From Candidatus Latescibacterota bacterium (GTDB taxonomy: Bacteria > JAAXHH01 > JABIQT01): 5,537 nt of DNA. Under the pieces are notes generated by a model. It made no database searches and was not told the DNA's origin. It saw only the letters and a program-made list of their open reading frames with translations. The stretch is from positions 1 through 5,537 of the forward strand of contig JABIQT010000232.1 in assembly GCA_018667995.1 (NCBI GenBank). The letters run 5' to 3'. This document shows, piece by piece, positions 1 to 5,345 of the stretch. Every line of letters starts with the position of its first letter. Position 1 is the stretch's first letter. The translations under genes and the position numbers were made by a program.

Positions 1-558
1 ATTCCCGTGGTGGTAGCCATTAATCGCTTCCACACGGACACGGACAAGGAGATCGAAGAGGTACATCGTATGGCCCGGGAGGCAGGAGCCGCCGATATAG
101 CCCTGAGTGACGTCTGGGCCAACGGAGGCACCGGAGGCGAGGCCCTCGCGGAGGCAGTCGTAAGAGCGGCCAACCAATCCAGCGATTTTGAATTCCTCTA
201 TCCCCTCGATGCCACCATTGAGGAGAAAATCGAGACTATTGCCAAGCGCGTGTACGGGGCGGAGTCCGTGATATATGAGTCGGTGGCTAGGCGCAAGATC
301 AGACGCTATCGGAAACTCGGATTCCAGAACCTGCCTATCTGCATGGCGAAGACCCAGTATTCCCTCTCTCACAATCCTGCGCTCAAAGGTCGCCCAACCG
401 GCTATGAGCTCCCGATCCTCGATGTGCGCCTGTCGGCGGGCGCGGGCTTTCTGTATCCACTCTGTGGTGAGATTATGACCATGCCCGGGCTGCCGTCCAG
501 TCCCGCTGCCACCCACATAGATCTCGATGAAGATGGACAGGTCACGGGACTATTTTGA
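1..558 (+). CDS. fhs: Formate-tetrahydrofolate ligase, C-terminal part (5' end outside window)
   Basis: This cytoplasmic enzyme makes 10-formyl-tetrahydrofolate from formate, THF and ATP. It is the entry step of the methyl branch of the Wood-Ljungdahl pathway and of folate C1 metabolism. The open frame runs from base 1 with no start, so 185 residues are visible out of a family length of roughly 555-560; the N-terminal P-loop half is missing. Diagnostic stretches are PVVVAINRFHTDTDKE at the left edge, ALSDVWANGGTGG, MAKTQYSLSHNP about two-thirds along, and RLSAGAGFLYPLCGEIMTMPGLP near the end, read here in two overlapping pieces. The protein ends in DGQVTGLF, the usual family ending, followed by TGA at 556-558, so the C-terminus is complete. 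No lesion is visible. The gene is convergent with the small regulator operon downstream. Family assignment is very secure; whether it serves CO2 fixation, formate oxidation or biosynthesis cannot be told here. Confidence 0.97.
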   Translation: MPVVVAINRFHTDTDKEIEEVHRMAREAGAADIALSDVWANGGTGGEALAEAVVRAANQSSDFEFLYPLDATIEEKIETIAKRVYGAESVIYESVARRKIRRYRKLGFQNLPICMAKTQYSLSHNPALKGRPTGYELPILDVRLSAGAGFLYPLCGEIMTMPGLPSSPAATHIDLDEDGQVTGLF

Positions 559-580
559 GTGGGCGGGCTGAGCTGGAGTA

Positions 581-647
581 TCCCAAAGGGCCCTGCGCCT
601 GAGCTGAGCATCTTGCTTAGCTTAGAACCGCAGGGCCATGTTTGGGA
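581..647. other. Long three-segment imperfect hairpin in convergent intergenic region
   Basis: Three nested stems are seen directly. The outer stem is TCCCAAA (581-587) with TTTGGGA (641-647). The middle stem is GGCCCTGCG (589-597) with CGCAGGGCC (629-637). The inner stem is CTGAGCTGAGC (599-609) with GCTTAGCTTAG (615-625), which pairs fully as RNA when two G-U pairs are allowed and closes on a 5-base loop. That is 27 pairs in 67 bases, broken only by small internal loops. It begins 22 bases after the ligase stop codon. There is no T-tract on either side, so a classical intrinsic terminator is not shown. It may be a 3'-end stabilising structure, a terminator of another kind, or a dispersed palindromic repeat unit. 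Confidence 0.7.
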
Positions 648-653
648 CGCTTG

Positions 654-678
654 CCCAACGTTCTTTTGCGACGTTGGG
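654..678. terminator. Candidate bidirectional terminator hairpin between convergent genes
   Basis: CCCAACGT (654-661) pairs perfectly with ACGTTGGG (671-678) over a 9-base loop. It lies 10 bases past the stop of the minus-strand regulator gene and about 95 bases past the stop of the plus-strand ligase, where both transcripts should end. Neither side has a clear run of T after the stem, so terminator function is inferred from position and fold only. Confidence 0.35.
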
Positions 679-688
679 AATTGAGGCA

Positions 689-889
689 TTACTGCCCCGT
701 CACATCCGTGAATATGTCTTCTATAGCCATCTCAAACAACCTGGCTGCTTTGAACGCCAGGGGTAAACTCGGATCAAACTTCCCCTTTTCAATGGCGTTG
801 ATTGTTTGACGTGATACGTCCAATTCATTGGCCAGATCTGCCTGTGTCCAATCTCTTTCCGCGCGTAATACCTTTAGTTTGTTTTTCAT
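689..889 (-). CDS. Small Cro/C1-type (XRE family) helix-turn-helix regulator
   Basis: This 66-aa protein is essentially a single HTH_3 domain. The helix-turn-helix runs from about residue 14 to 36: WTQADLANELDVSRQTI is a textbook pair of helices (Q16, L19, A20, V25, S26, T29, I30), followed by NAIEKGKFDPSLPLAFKAA. The stand-alone family of this length (YozG-like) is typically 65-75 aa, so the gene looks complete. The start ATG (889-887 on the minus strand) overlaps the last base of the upstream membrane gene stop, forming TAATG. No good Shine-Dalgarno lies before it, so translation is probably coupled to the upstream gene. Small XRE proteins of this type are very often encoded beside a small multi-helix membrane protein, as here. 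A role in controlling its own operon is inferred from that pairing and from the palindrome in the promoter. Confidence 0.93.
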   Translation of the reverse strand: MKNKLKVLRAERDWTQADLANELDVSRQTINAIEKGKFDPSLPLAFKAARLFEMAIEDIFTDVTGQ

Positions 890-1308
890 TAGCGATACCG
901 AATCTGACCGACAGCCACACCGGCCATATAGGTGCCTAAGATGAGCAGGATCATGTCGGTGACTTCTTCGTCCACGATGTATCCCGTGGTCACGAGCAGG
1001 GAATAGGTAAATCCGCCCACCAGTCCGACTCCCACGGCCAGGCCCAGCGCATTGAGCTGGATACTACGCTGTAATTCATCCTGATCTTTCAGAAACTTCA
1101 TATAGGCCAGAACAACCCCCACGCCGGTCCCAAAGTTAGCGGCAATAGACAGTAGGGTCATCCATTCAGAAGGAAACCACTGGTACGCCGCGGCCATATC
1201 CGCAAAGATCATGCTACCTGCCCAGGCCAGAGACCAAATGATGATCTTTATTCCGTGTTTTGCCGTACGAGCTTCGTATGCGCCCGTTGCTGCTGTAGTT
1301 TTATCCAT
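889..1308 (-). CDS. Four-helix inner-membrane protein, partner of small XRE regulator
   Basis: This 139-aa protein has four predicted hydrophobic segments, at about residues 20-42, 50-70, 86-108 and 116-136, so it is integral to the cytoplasmic membrane. Between helices 2 and 3 is a charged motif, KDQDELQRSIQLNALGLA (residues 74-91). This matches the DELQRxIQLxALA signature I recall in small uncharacterised membrane proteins encoded next to YozG-like regulators. The C-terminus ends in a basic RYR, also common there. I chose the ATG at 1308 because AAGGAG (1323-1318, minus strand) sits 9 bases before it; a longer frame reaching 1383 would start upstream of the predicted transcription start. 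No enzymatic motif is visible and the biochemical role of the family is not known to me. It is first in a two-gene operon with the regulator, which it overlaps by one base. Confidence 0.88.
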   Translation of the reverse strand: MDKTTAATGAYEARTAKHGIKIIIWSLAWAGSMIFADMAAAYQWFPSEWMTLLSIAANFGTGVGVVLAYMKFLKDQDELQRSIQLNALGLAVGVGLVGGFTYSLLVTTGYIVDEEVTDMILLILGTYMAGVAVGQIRYR

Positions 1309-1320
1309 GCGTCTGTTCTC

Positions 1321-1350
1321 CTTGTCATTAAGTAAAGTGTGATTGACAAG
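1321..1350. promoter_or_regulatory. Inverted repeat between promoter and ribosome-binding site of the membrane-protein operon
   Basis: CTTGTCA (1321-1327) and TGACAAG (1344-1350) are perfect 7-bp inverted arms separated by 16 bp. One arm covers half of the Shine-Dalgarno (AAGGAG, 1323-1318 on the minus strand); the other sits at the expected transcription start. A near copy, TGTCAAG (1378-1384), overlaps the -35 box. It could be a second operator for the adjacent XRE regulator, or a leader hairpin if transcription starts early enough. Function is inferred. Confidence 0.4.
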
Positions 1351-1354
1351 TCCA

Positions 1355-1383
1355 AGAATAACAATATCGACACAGTGTGTCAA
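1355..1383 (-). promoter_or_regulatory. Sigma70-type promoter of the membrane-protein/XRE operon
   Basis: Read on the minus strand, TTGACA (1383-1378) is a perfect -35 box. A 17-bp spacer follows, then TATTCT (1360-1355), which matches the -10 consensus at four of six positions. The expected transcription start is near 1348, leaving a leader of about 40 nt before the ATG at 1308. Box quality, ideal spacing and position all agree, so this is the best-supported promoter in the window. Confidence 0.75.
1369..1381. promoter_or_regulatory. Perfect 13-bp palindrome overlapping the -35 box, candidate operator
   Basis: GACACAGTGTGTC is a perfect inverted repeat of two 6-bp arms around one central base. 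It covers four bases of the -35 box and nine bases of the spacer of the minus-strand promoter. A dimeric HTH protein bound here would block RNA polymerase. The obvious candidate is the XRE regulator encoded in the same operon, giving negative autoregulation; this link is an inference. Confidence 0.5.
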
Positions 1384-1425
1384 GTTTAATTTACAGAAAG
1401 ACCACTGTGATTGATATTTTGTAAA

Positions 1426-1496
1426 GCACTCAGGTCCCCTTGAGTGCGCGAACTAGGGTGCTATGTTTGGCGGATTAGGGCCTGGGAAAGGGGACC
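1426..1496 (+). other. Hairpin with loop complementary to downstream sequence (possible pseudoknot)
   Basis: GCACTCA (1426-1432) pairs with TGAGTGC (1441-1447), leaving the 8-base loop GGTCCCCT (1433-1440). The whole loop is complementary to AGGGGACC at 1489-1496, giving a potential 8-bp second helix in an H-type pseudoknot arrangement. If the first stem is open the long pairing extends to 9 bp (1433-1441 with 1488-1496). No known RNA family is recognised. The fold overlaps the start of the weak ORF at 1444, so it could also argue against that ORF being translated. Confidence 0.35.
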
Positions 1497-1785
1497 CGCG
1501 ACGTGGCAAACCGGGTGGGAACACAATTGTTGGGTACACATCTACCAAAGGAATCGGGCCCGATGGTTTTGGGAATACAGTAAAGACAGCAGGGGCAGTA
1601 TCGATATGAAAGTAGTACGGGGGATGTACGACTTGTTGGGCGCCAATATGACTTCCGTCATTCCATTATCCTCAGACACCAAATCACACGACGAGCAATG
1701 GCAGAACTGGAGACATATGTTTAATCAAGACCTCGCGGTAGGATCCAAACATGTGGTGTGGAGTGAGGGAGAGATAGTAAGGTGA
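1444..1785 (+). pseudogene. Unrecognised ORF, probably a decayed gene fragment
   Basis: This is an open frame of 113 codons from a GTG at 1444 immediately after an in-frame TGA, with no Shine-Dalgarno. The product is unusually rich in tryptophan (about ten), with WRIRAWERG early and WEYSKDSRGSIDMKVVRGMY in the middle. The pattern of an arginine-rich W stretch followed by GSID is loosely like the C-terminal part of C45-type acyltransferase/peptidases (R-x-x-W ... GKID). I do not consider that a reliable assignment. The frame ends at TGA 1783-1785, but the same reading frame stays open afterwards up to 2136, so this and the next ORF may be two halves of one interrupted gene. It could also be fortuitous open frame. 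Confidence 0.3.
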
Positions 1786-1821
1786 TTCATATCATACACG
1801 CCGGGCGCCAACGAGCGTGAA

Positions 1822-2136
1822 GTGTGTCTCAGCGAGTTTCAGATTGCGTCAGATTTCAAAGAGGATGATGTAACCTTCAAGAAACTCATGTCCCTGTTTC
1901 TAAGGGATATTAGACAGGTTGGGTACAATTCTATCCGGACGCATGTCAACAAGCTGAAACGCCGTTCGCAAAGACTTATTGAACACGTGGCATTCCAGCA
2001 GGTGGGCGAGACGGAAAGAGGGTACCAATTTACTATTGGCCTCGAGGACTTCATGAAACGGCTGGGCAGGATTCTGGGGAATCTCCCTATCGAGCTACAG
2101 TGGGGTGTACCGCAGGGATCGGAGCTCTGGTATTGA
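1822..2136 (+). pseudogene. Unrecognised ORF in the same frame as the preceding fragment
   Basis: The frame is open from just after the TGA at 1783-1785 to the stop at 2134-2136. The first GTG at 1822 gives 104 residues and has only a poor ribosome-binding site. The residue mix is protein-like: charged amphipathic stretches such as DDVTFKKLMSLFLRDIRQ, then NSIRTHVNKLKRRSQRLIEH, then ETERGYQFTI. A basic helix followed by a short glycine-containing beta turn recalls a winged-helix DNA-binding domain, but I cannot name a family. It ends about 50 bases before the transposase remnant. It is probably a fragment of a gene damaged in the same period as its neighbours; a short real gene is possible. 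Confidence 0.3.
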
Positions 2137-2180
2137 CACGATTTATATTGCCGGACCACCTGAGTCCGTCGACGCAGCCA

Positions 2181-2396
2181 CCAGGGCCACGGTTTTCAGA
2201 AACACATATCGTGAAGATTCTCAACGCTGTTGCAGTAGAGTGCCAGATGAAGGAGGCCTGCCGGGAACACGGTATCTCTGAAGCCACATGATACAACTGG
2301 AAGGGCAAGTTTGGCGATGCGGGCATAGGATGTAAAGCGGTTGAAAGAACTCTTTGGCGAGGCTCCGAAATCGTAGCCCACATGGACCAGTGGGCG
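2181..2396 (+). mobile_element. Remnant of IS3-family OrfA transposase (broken)
   Basis: The frame reads PGPRFSETHIVKILNAV, then KEACREHGISEAT, then a TGA at 2289-2291, then YNWKGKFGDAG. This is the helix-turn-helix N-terminal domain of IS3-group OrfA proteins (RFSEEQIV...ELCRKHGISEATFYNWKAK), in which a tyrosine or phenylalanine stands where this copy has TGA. A second lesion follows: the continuation DVKRLKEL, the normal next block of OrfA, is read from 2329 in the next frame, so one base has been gained near 2325-2330. After that only short traces remain (EIVAHMD in the original frame, ending about 2387). No start codon in the usual place, no OrfB and no terminal inverted repeats were found, so it cannot transpose. 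Intact OrfA proteins are roughly 85-110 aa; about 65-70 residues of homology remain. Confidence 0.85.
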
Positions 2397-2443
2397 ATTA
2401 TCTCAAATAGGCTAAGAACCAGATTGACAATCCCGGTTGTTGA

Positions 2444-2724
<281 letters not shown>

Positions 2725-2798
2725 TTTATTCTGCCCGAAACTGAATTCCTCTTCATGAAGCGTCCGTGCCATTCAAAAAGCTCTGTCGCGGGAGTAAA

Positions 2799-3947
2799 AT
2801 GATCGATCAAAATAAGATCCTGTTAACGCCCGGACCGGTTCCCATACCACCCTATGTGCTCGAAGCCCTGGCAAGGCCCATGATACACCACAGGGGACCG
2901 GAATTCGCGAGGACCTTGGAAACAGTCCGAGAAAGTCTGAAGCAGGTCTTTCGTACCAGTCAGCCTGTTTTGATTATGGCGAGTACCGGTTCCGGCGCCA
3001 TGGAGGCCGCGATGGTGAATATCCTCCGTCGGGGTGACCGCGTGCTGGTTATCAACTCGGGGAAATTTGGAGAACGATGGTCGAAAATGGCGGCGGTGTA
3101 TGGTCTACGATTACTCGAATATTGTGTCCCATGGGGGGAAGCCGCCGATTTAGGAAAAATCGATAGTCTCTTAAAGGAACACCCAGACTGCAAGGCCGTA
3201 TTCTGCCAGGCGTGCGAAACCTCTACCGGGACCGTTCACCCGATCCGCGAGATAGCCGAATTGACAGCTCAGCTTGAAGACGGCCTGTTCGTCGTCGATG
3301 CCATTACCGCGCTGGGCACCATGGATCTTCCCATGGATGAGTGGCATATCGACGTAATGATATCCGGAGCGCAGAAGGCGTTCATGCTGCCTCCGGGCAT
3401 ATCATTCATCGCAATGTCGGAACGTGCCCAAGGAAGGATACAGACCTCCGACCTGCCCGTATTCTACTTCGACCTGAAAAATGAACTCAAGGCGTATCGT
3501 AAAGGAGAGACCTATTTTAGTTCGCCCGTCACCCACATTCGAGCCCTTGAAGTGGTTTTGCCTGAAATCAGCGGCGCCAATATGGAAAAGCGAATCACCA
3601 GGTGCCGTGCCCTGATGAACTTCACCCACAAAGTATGCAGAGCCTGGGGATTGACGCTGTATTCCAAGAATCCGGCTTCAGGCCTGACGGCTGTTGCCGT
3701 TCCCGATCAGATCGATGGCCAGCATCTACGGGATCTGATTGAAGACCGATATCATGTGACTTTTATGGGTGGGCAGGATCAGCTGAAAGGTAGGATCATC
3801 CGGGTCGGACATATAGGCTACATAACCGATGACGACATAAAACAGGGGATGATGGCTTTAGGATCGGCGCTCAGAGATCTGGGGTATGGTATATCCTCCG
3901 ATATCTTGCGGGATGCTATTACAACACATGAGGTCGAACTCCATTGA
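2799..3947 (+). CDS. Class V PLP-dependent aminotransferase (serine/alanine-glyoxylate type)
   Basis: This is a complete 382-aa soluble aminotransferase of the alanine-glyoxylate/serine-pyruvate subgroup (fold-type I, class V), a usual length for the family. Visible landmarks are the N-terminal LLTPGPVPIPP (residues 8-18), the PLP phosphate loop ASTGSGAMEA (61-70), the ring-stacking region ETSTG (140-144), the pyridine-nitrogen aspartate D167 in VVDAIT, the Schiff-base lysine K193 in SGAQKAFMLPPG, and the substrate-carboxylate arginine R335 in IRVGHIGY. I chose ATG 2799 because GGGAG lies 4 bases before it and homologues begin just before LTPGP; the GTG at 2766 would add 11 unlikely residues. 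A TATGAT at 2720-2725 could be a -10 box but has no good -35 partner. It overlaps the next dehydrogenase gene by 4 bases. By context it may transaminate the 2-oxoacid made by that enzyme, for example 3-phosphohydroxypyruvate, but alanine, serine or aminoethylphosphonate-type substrates are not excluded. Confidence 0.95.
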   Translation: MIDQNKILLTPGPVPIPPYVLEALARPMIHHRGPEFARTLETVRESLKQVFRTSQPVLIMASTGSGAMEAAMVNILRRGDRVLVINSGKFGERWSKMAAVYGLRLLEYCVPWGEAADLGKIDSLLKEHPDCKAVFCQACETSTGTVHPIREIAELTAQLEDGLFVVDAITALGTMDLPMDEWHIDVMISGAQKAFMLPPGISFIAMSERAQGRIQTSDLPVFYFDLKNELKAYRKGETYFSSPVTHIRALEVVLPEISGANMEKRITRCRALMNFTHKVCRAWGLTLYSKNPASGLTAVAVPDQIDGQHLRDLIEDRYHVTFMGGQDQLKGRIIRVGHIGYITDDDIKQGMMALGSALRDLGYGISSDILRDAITTHEVELH

Positions 3948-4879
3948 ACATTTTGGTTAAAGATCATTATTGCGGCGAGGCCTTGGCGCGTCTCAACGAA
4001 ATAGAAGACATCCGTCTTACACACTCCACGGATCTGCAACTAAGCGATACCGAGCTTGAGGAGACGGAAATCTTACTCATCCGAAGCGGCACAAAGCTGC
4101 CCCAAGAGGTTCTGGCCAAAACAGAGAGACTCAGGTTCATCGTAACGGCGACGAGCGGATTCGATCATATCGATCTGGTCTACTGCGAACATGCTCGGAT
4201 CAAGGTCGCTCACACACCTGACGCCAACCGAGACGGCGTTGCCGAACTAACCATGATGTTAATGCTAAATAGCATCCGACACAGCCGGGAGTCATCACAG
4301 TCAATCGAAGCTAACAGCTGGCGGTCGGTTGTGCCCAGAGGCCATACGCTGGCCGGCAAGAGGCTGGGCATCGTCGGTCTGGGACGTGTAGGGTCGCGAG
4401 TGGCGGAACTGGCACGGGGATTTAAGATGAACGTGGCCGCTTTTGATCCCTACCAGGATGACGAGCAATTCGCCAGATACGGTGTAGATCGCATGGACTA
4501 CACCGAGCTTTTGGCGCACTCACACATCGTTACGTACCATGTGCCTCTTACGAATGAAACCAGACATATGGTGAATCATGAAACTCTGAGTTTTGTATCA
4601 GAGGATGCCATCATTATCAACACCTGTAGAGGAGAAGTGGTCGATGAACGCGAACTCTATCGTGCCTTGAAAGAGCATGAGATCGCTGCTGCCGGTCTGG
4701 ATGTATTTGAAGAAGAACCTCTGCCGGAAGCATCCCCACTGCGGCACCTTCCCAATGTCACCATGACCCCACACGTGGGTGCCTATACCTATGAGTCTGT
4801 TTCGACAGCCTCTCATCTGGCTGTTCAAGACGTCTTCCTCTTTCTTGAGAATAAGGCAATACCCAGTCTTCTGGTTTGA
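3944..4879 (+). CDS. D-isomer-specific 2-hydroxyacid dehydrogenase, NAD-binding, no ACT domain
   Basis: This complete 311-aa cytoplasmic NAD-dependent dehydrogenase interconverts a D-2-hydroxyacid and a 2-oxoacid. The Rossmann motif is GLGRVG (residues 145-150), with the NAD-selecting acid D168 in AFDPY. The catalytic triad is R229 (NTCRGE), E258 (LDVFEEEP) and H277 (TPHVGAYT). The start is TTG 3944, overlapping the aminotransferase stop as TTGA; GAGG (3930-3933) sits 10 bases before it and the first residues NILVKD fit the family's first strand. The 311-aa length is that of the catalytic core only: there is no C-terminal ACT or ASB domain, so serine feedback of the long SerA type is not expected. 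The substrate loop reads IRSGTK ... VTATSGFDHID, which resembles the PdxB (erythronate-4-phosphate) loop GTATAGTDHID as well as the SerA loop, but the PdxB C-terminal domain is missing. Serine synthesis is the first guess by neighbour; the substrate remains open. Confidence 0.94.
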   Translation: MNILVKDHYCGEALARLNEIEDIRLTHSTDLQLSDTELEETEILLIRSGTKLPQEVLAKTERLRFIVTATSGFDHIDLVYCEHARIKVAHTPDANRDGVAELTMMLMLNSIRHSRESSQSIEANSWRSVVPRGHTLAGKRLGIVGLGRVGSRVAELARGFKMNVAAFDPYQDDEQFARYGVDRMDYTELLAHSHIVTYHVPLTNETRHMVNHETLSFVSEDAIIINTCRGEVVDERELYRALKEHEIAAAGLDVFEEEPLPEASPLRHLPNVTMTPHVGAYTYESVSTASHLAVQDVFLFLENKAIPSLLV

Positions 4880-4910
4880 GAAAACCTAATAGGTGCTCCT
4901 GATATTGGGA

Positions 4911-4928
4911 TTTGGCTTGATAGCCAAA
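4911..4928. terminator. Perfect stem-loop after the dehydrogenase gene, candidate terminator
   Basis: TTTGGCT (4911-4917) and AGCCAAA (4922-4928) form a perfect 7-bp stem with a 4-base loop, 31 bases after the stop codon of the aminotransferase/dehydrogenase pair. The following bases are CGAGAAAGG, with no T-run. It may be a weak or Rho-assisted transcript end; the assignment is by position and fold. Confidence 0.35.
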
Positions 4929-4981
4929 CGAGAAAGGCATGCATGGATAGTATTAGAACGTTGGACACCACAGTCGCCGGT

Positions 4982-5003
4982 GAGACCCGACAGATGCGGT
5001 CTC
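4982..5003. other. 6-bp inverted repeat in intergenic spacer
   Basis: GAGACC (4982-4987) and GGTCTC (4998-5003) are perfect inverted arms around a 10-base loop. The preceding GCCGGTGAGACCCGAC has a superficial likeness to a cobalamin-riboswitch B12 box, but the other conserved riboswitch blocks are not present. The rest of 4880-5060 shows no gene. Confidence 0.3.
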
Positions 5004-5053
5004 TGGATCGGTAATCCCCTGGTCGATACGGGCCGCCTAACAATGGATTCTTA

Positions 5054-5075
5054 GGAACCCGTTCCCCGGGGGAAC
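5054..5075. repeat. Two overlapping palindromes made of three alternating GGAAC units
   Basis: GGAACCCGTTCC (5054-5065) is a perfect 5-bp inverted repeat with a 2-base centre. GTTCCCCGGGGGAAC (5061-5075) is a perfect 7-bp inverted repeat with a 1-base centre. They share the middle GTTCC, so three GGAAC units alternate in orientation within 22 bases. This could be a protein-binding site or a rearrangement scar. No gene assignment supports a function. Confidence 0.4.
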
Positions 5076-5208
5076 CGCGGCAGCAACTGGTCATGACGTC
5101 CGGTGGACTCTGGCAGATGCGTACAACCAACCGGACAGTAAACCGATTTTCGCCATGTGTCCCAGGTTTATGGTCGCAACACTGTGGAAGCACGGCGCGT
5201 TCCGCAAG

Positions 5209-5292
5209 TTTCGGGATCTGCGCGGCAATATTCAGTGTAGCTGGACGGACGGGCGCGCCGGGATGCCGGAGTTTATTGAGCATCCCATAAAA
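5209..5292 (+). pseudogene. Possible remnant of a URO-D-superfamily gene
   Basis: In one frame the sequence reads FRDLRGNIQCSWTDGRAG followed by MPEFIEHPIK. In URO-D-like corrinoid methyltransferase genes I recall a block of the form D-E/L-W-G-N-I ... DG-x-x-G-MPEFIEHPIK, about 90-110 residues into the protein. Here that block stands alone. The frame is open from 5041 to 5442 but without a sensible start, and upstream residues are not recognisably of the family. It lies just before an intact gene of the same superfamily, so it may be debris of a duplicated neighbour or of a recombination between paralogues. The matching part of the intact gene lies outside the window, so the two cannot be compared here. 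Confidence 0.35.
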
Positions 5293-5345
5293 CGAGTCAG
5301 ACTTAAGTACCGAATGGGCTTAATTCCTTCTATGAGAGGCCTCCT

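Noticed and set aside
402-689. 95-codon minus-strand ORF overlapping the ligase end
   Set aside because: It is antisense to conserved ligase codons, and its N-terminal part is the translated palindrome of the intergenic hairpins.
689-1308. Toxin-antitoxin module formed by the XRE protein and its neighbour
   Set aside because: The partner is a 139-aa four-helix membrane protein with the DELQR-type motif of a common uncharacterised family, not a known toxin fold, and the gene order and sizes fit the known membrane-protein/YozG-like pairing better.
889-1383. Longer 164-codon start for the membrane protein
   Set aside because: The extra N-terminus would begin at the -35 box of the operon's own promoter, upstream of the expected transcript start, and lacks a ribosome-binding site, while ATG 1308 has AAGGAG at good spacing.
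1839-2159. 106-codon minus-strand ORF
   Set aside because: It is rich in Ser, Cys and Pro without a domain pattern and lies opposite the more protein-like frame-1 ORF; a shadow.
1783-2291. TGA used as a sense codon (recoded genetic code or selenocysteine) at 1783 and 2289
   Set aside because: The ligase, aminotransferase and dehydrogenase all end at TGA exactly where their families end, so TGA is a stop here. The transposase TGA is accompanied by a frameshift, which points to decay. Selenocysteine is not expected at an aromatic position of OrfA.
4895-5030. Cobalamin riboswitch before the URO-D-family gene
   Set aside because: Only a loose B12-box likeness around GCCGGTGAGACC is present. The other conserved blocks (GGGAA, GGTGxxAxxCC, the CCCGC-ACTG core) were not found.
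4825-5283. 152-codon minus-strand ORF across the dehydrogenase end and spacer
   Set aside because: It overlaps the certain 3' end of the dehydrogenase gene antisense, its residue composition is arbitrary, and no ribosome-binding site or family motif is seen.
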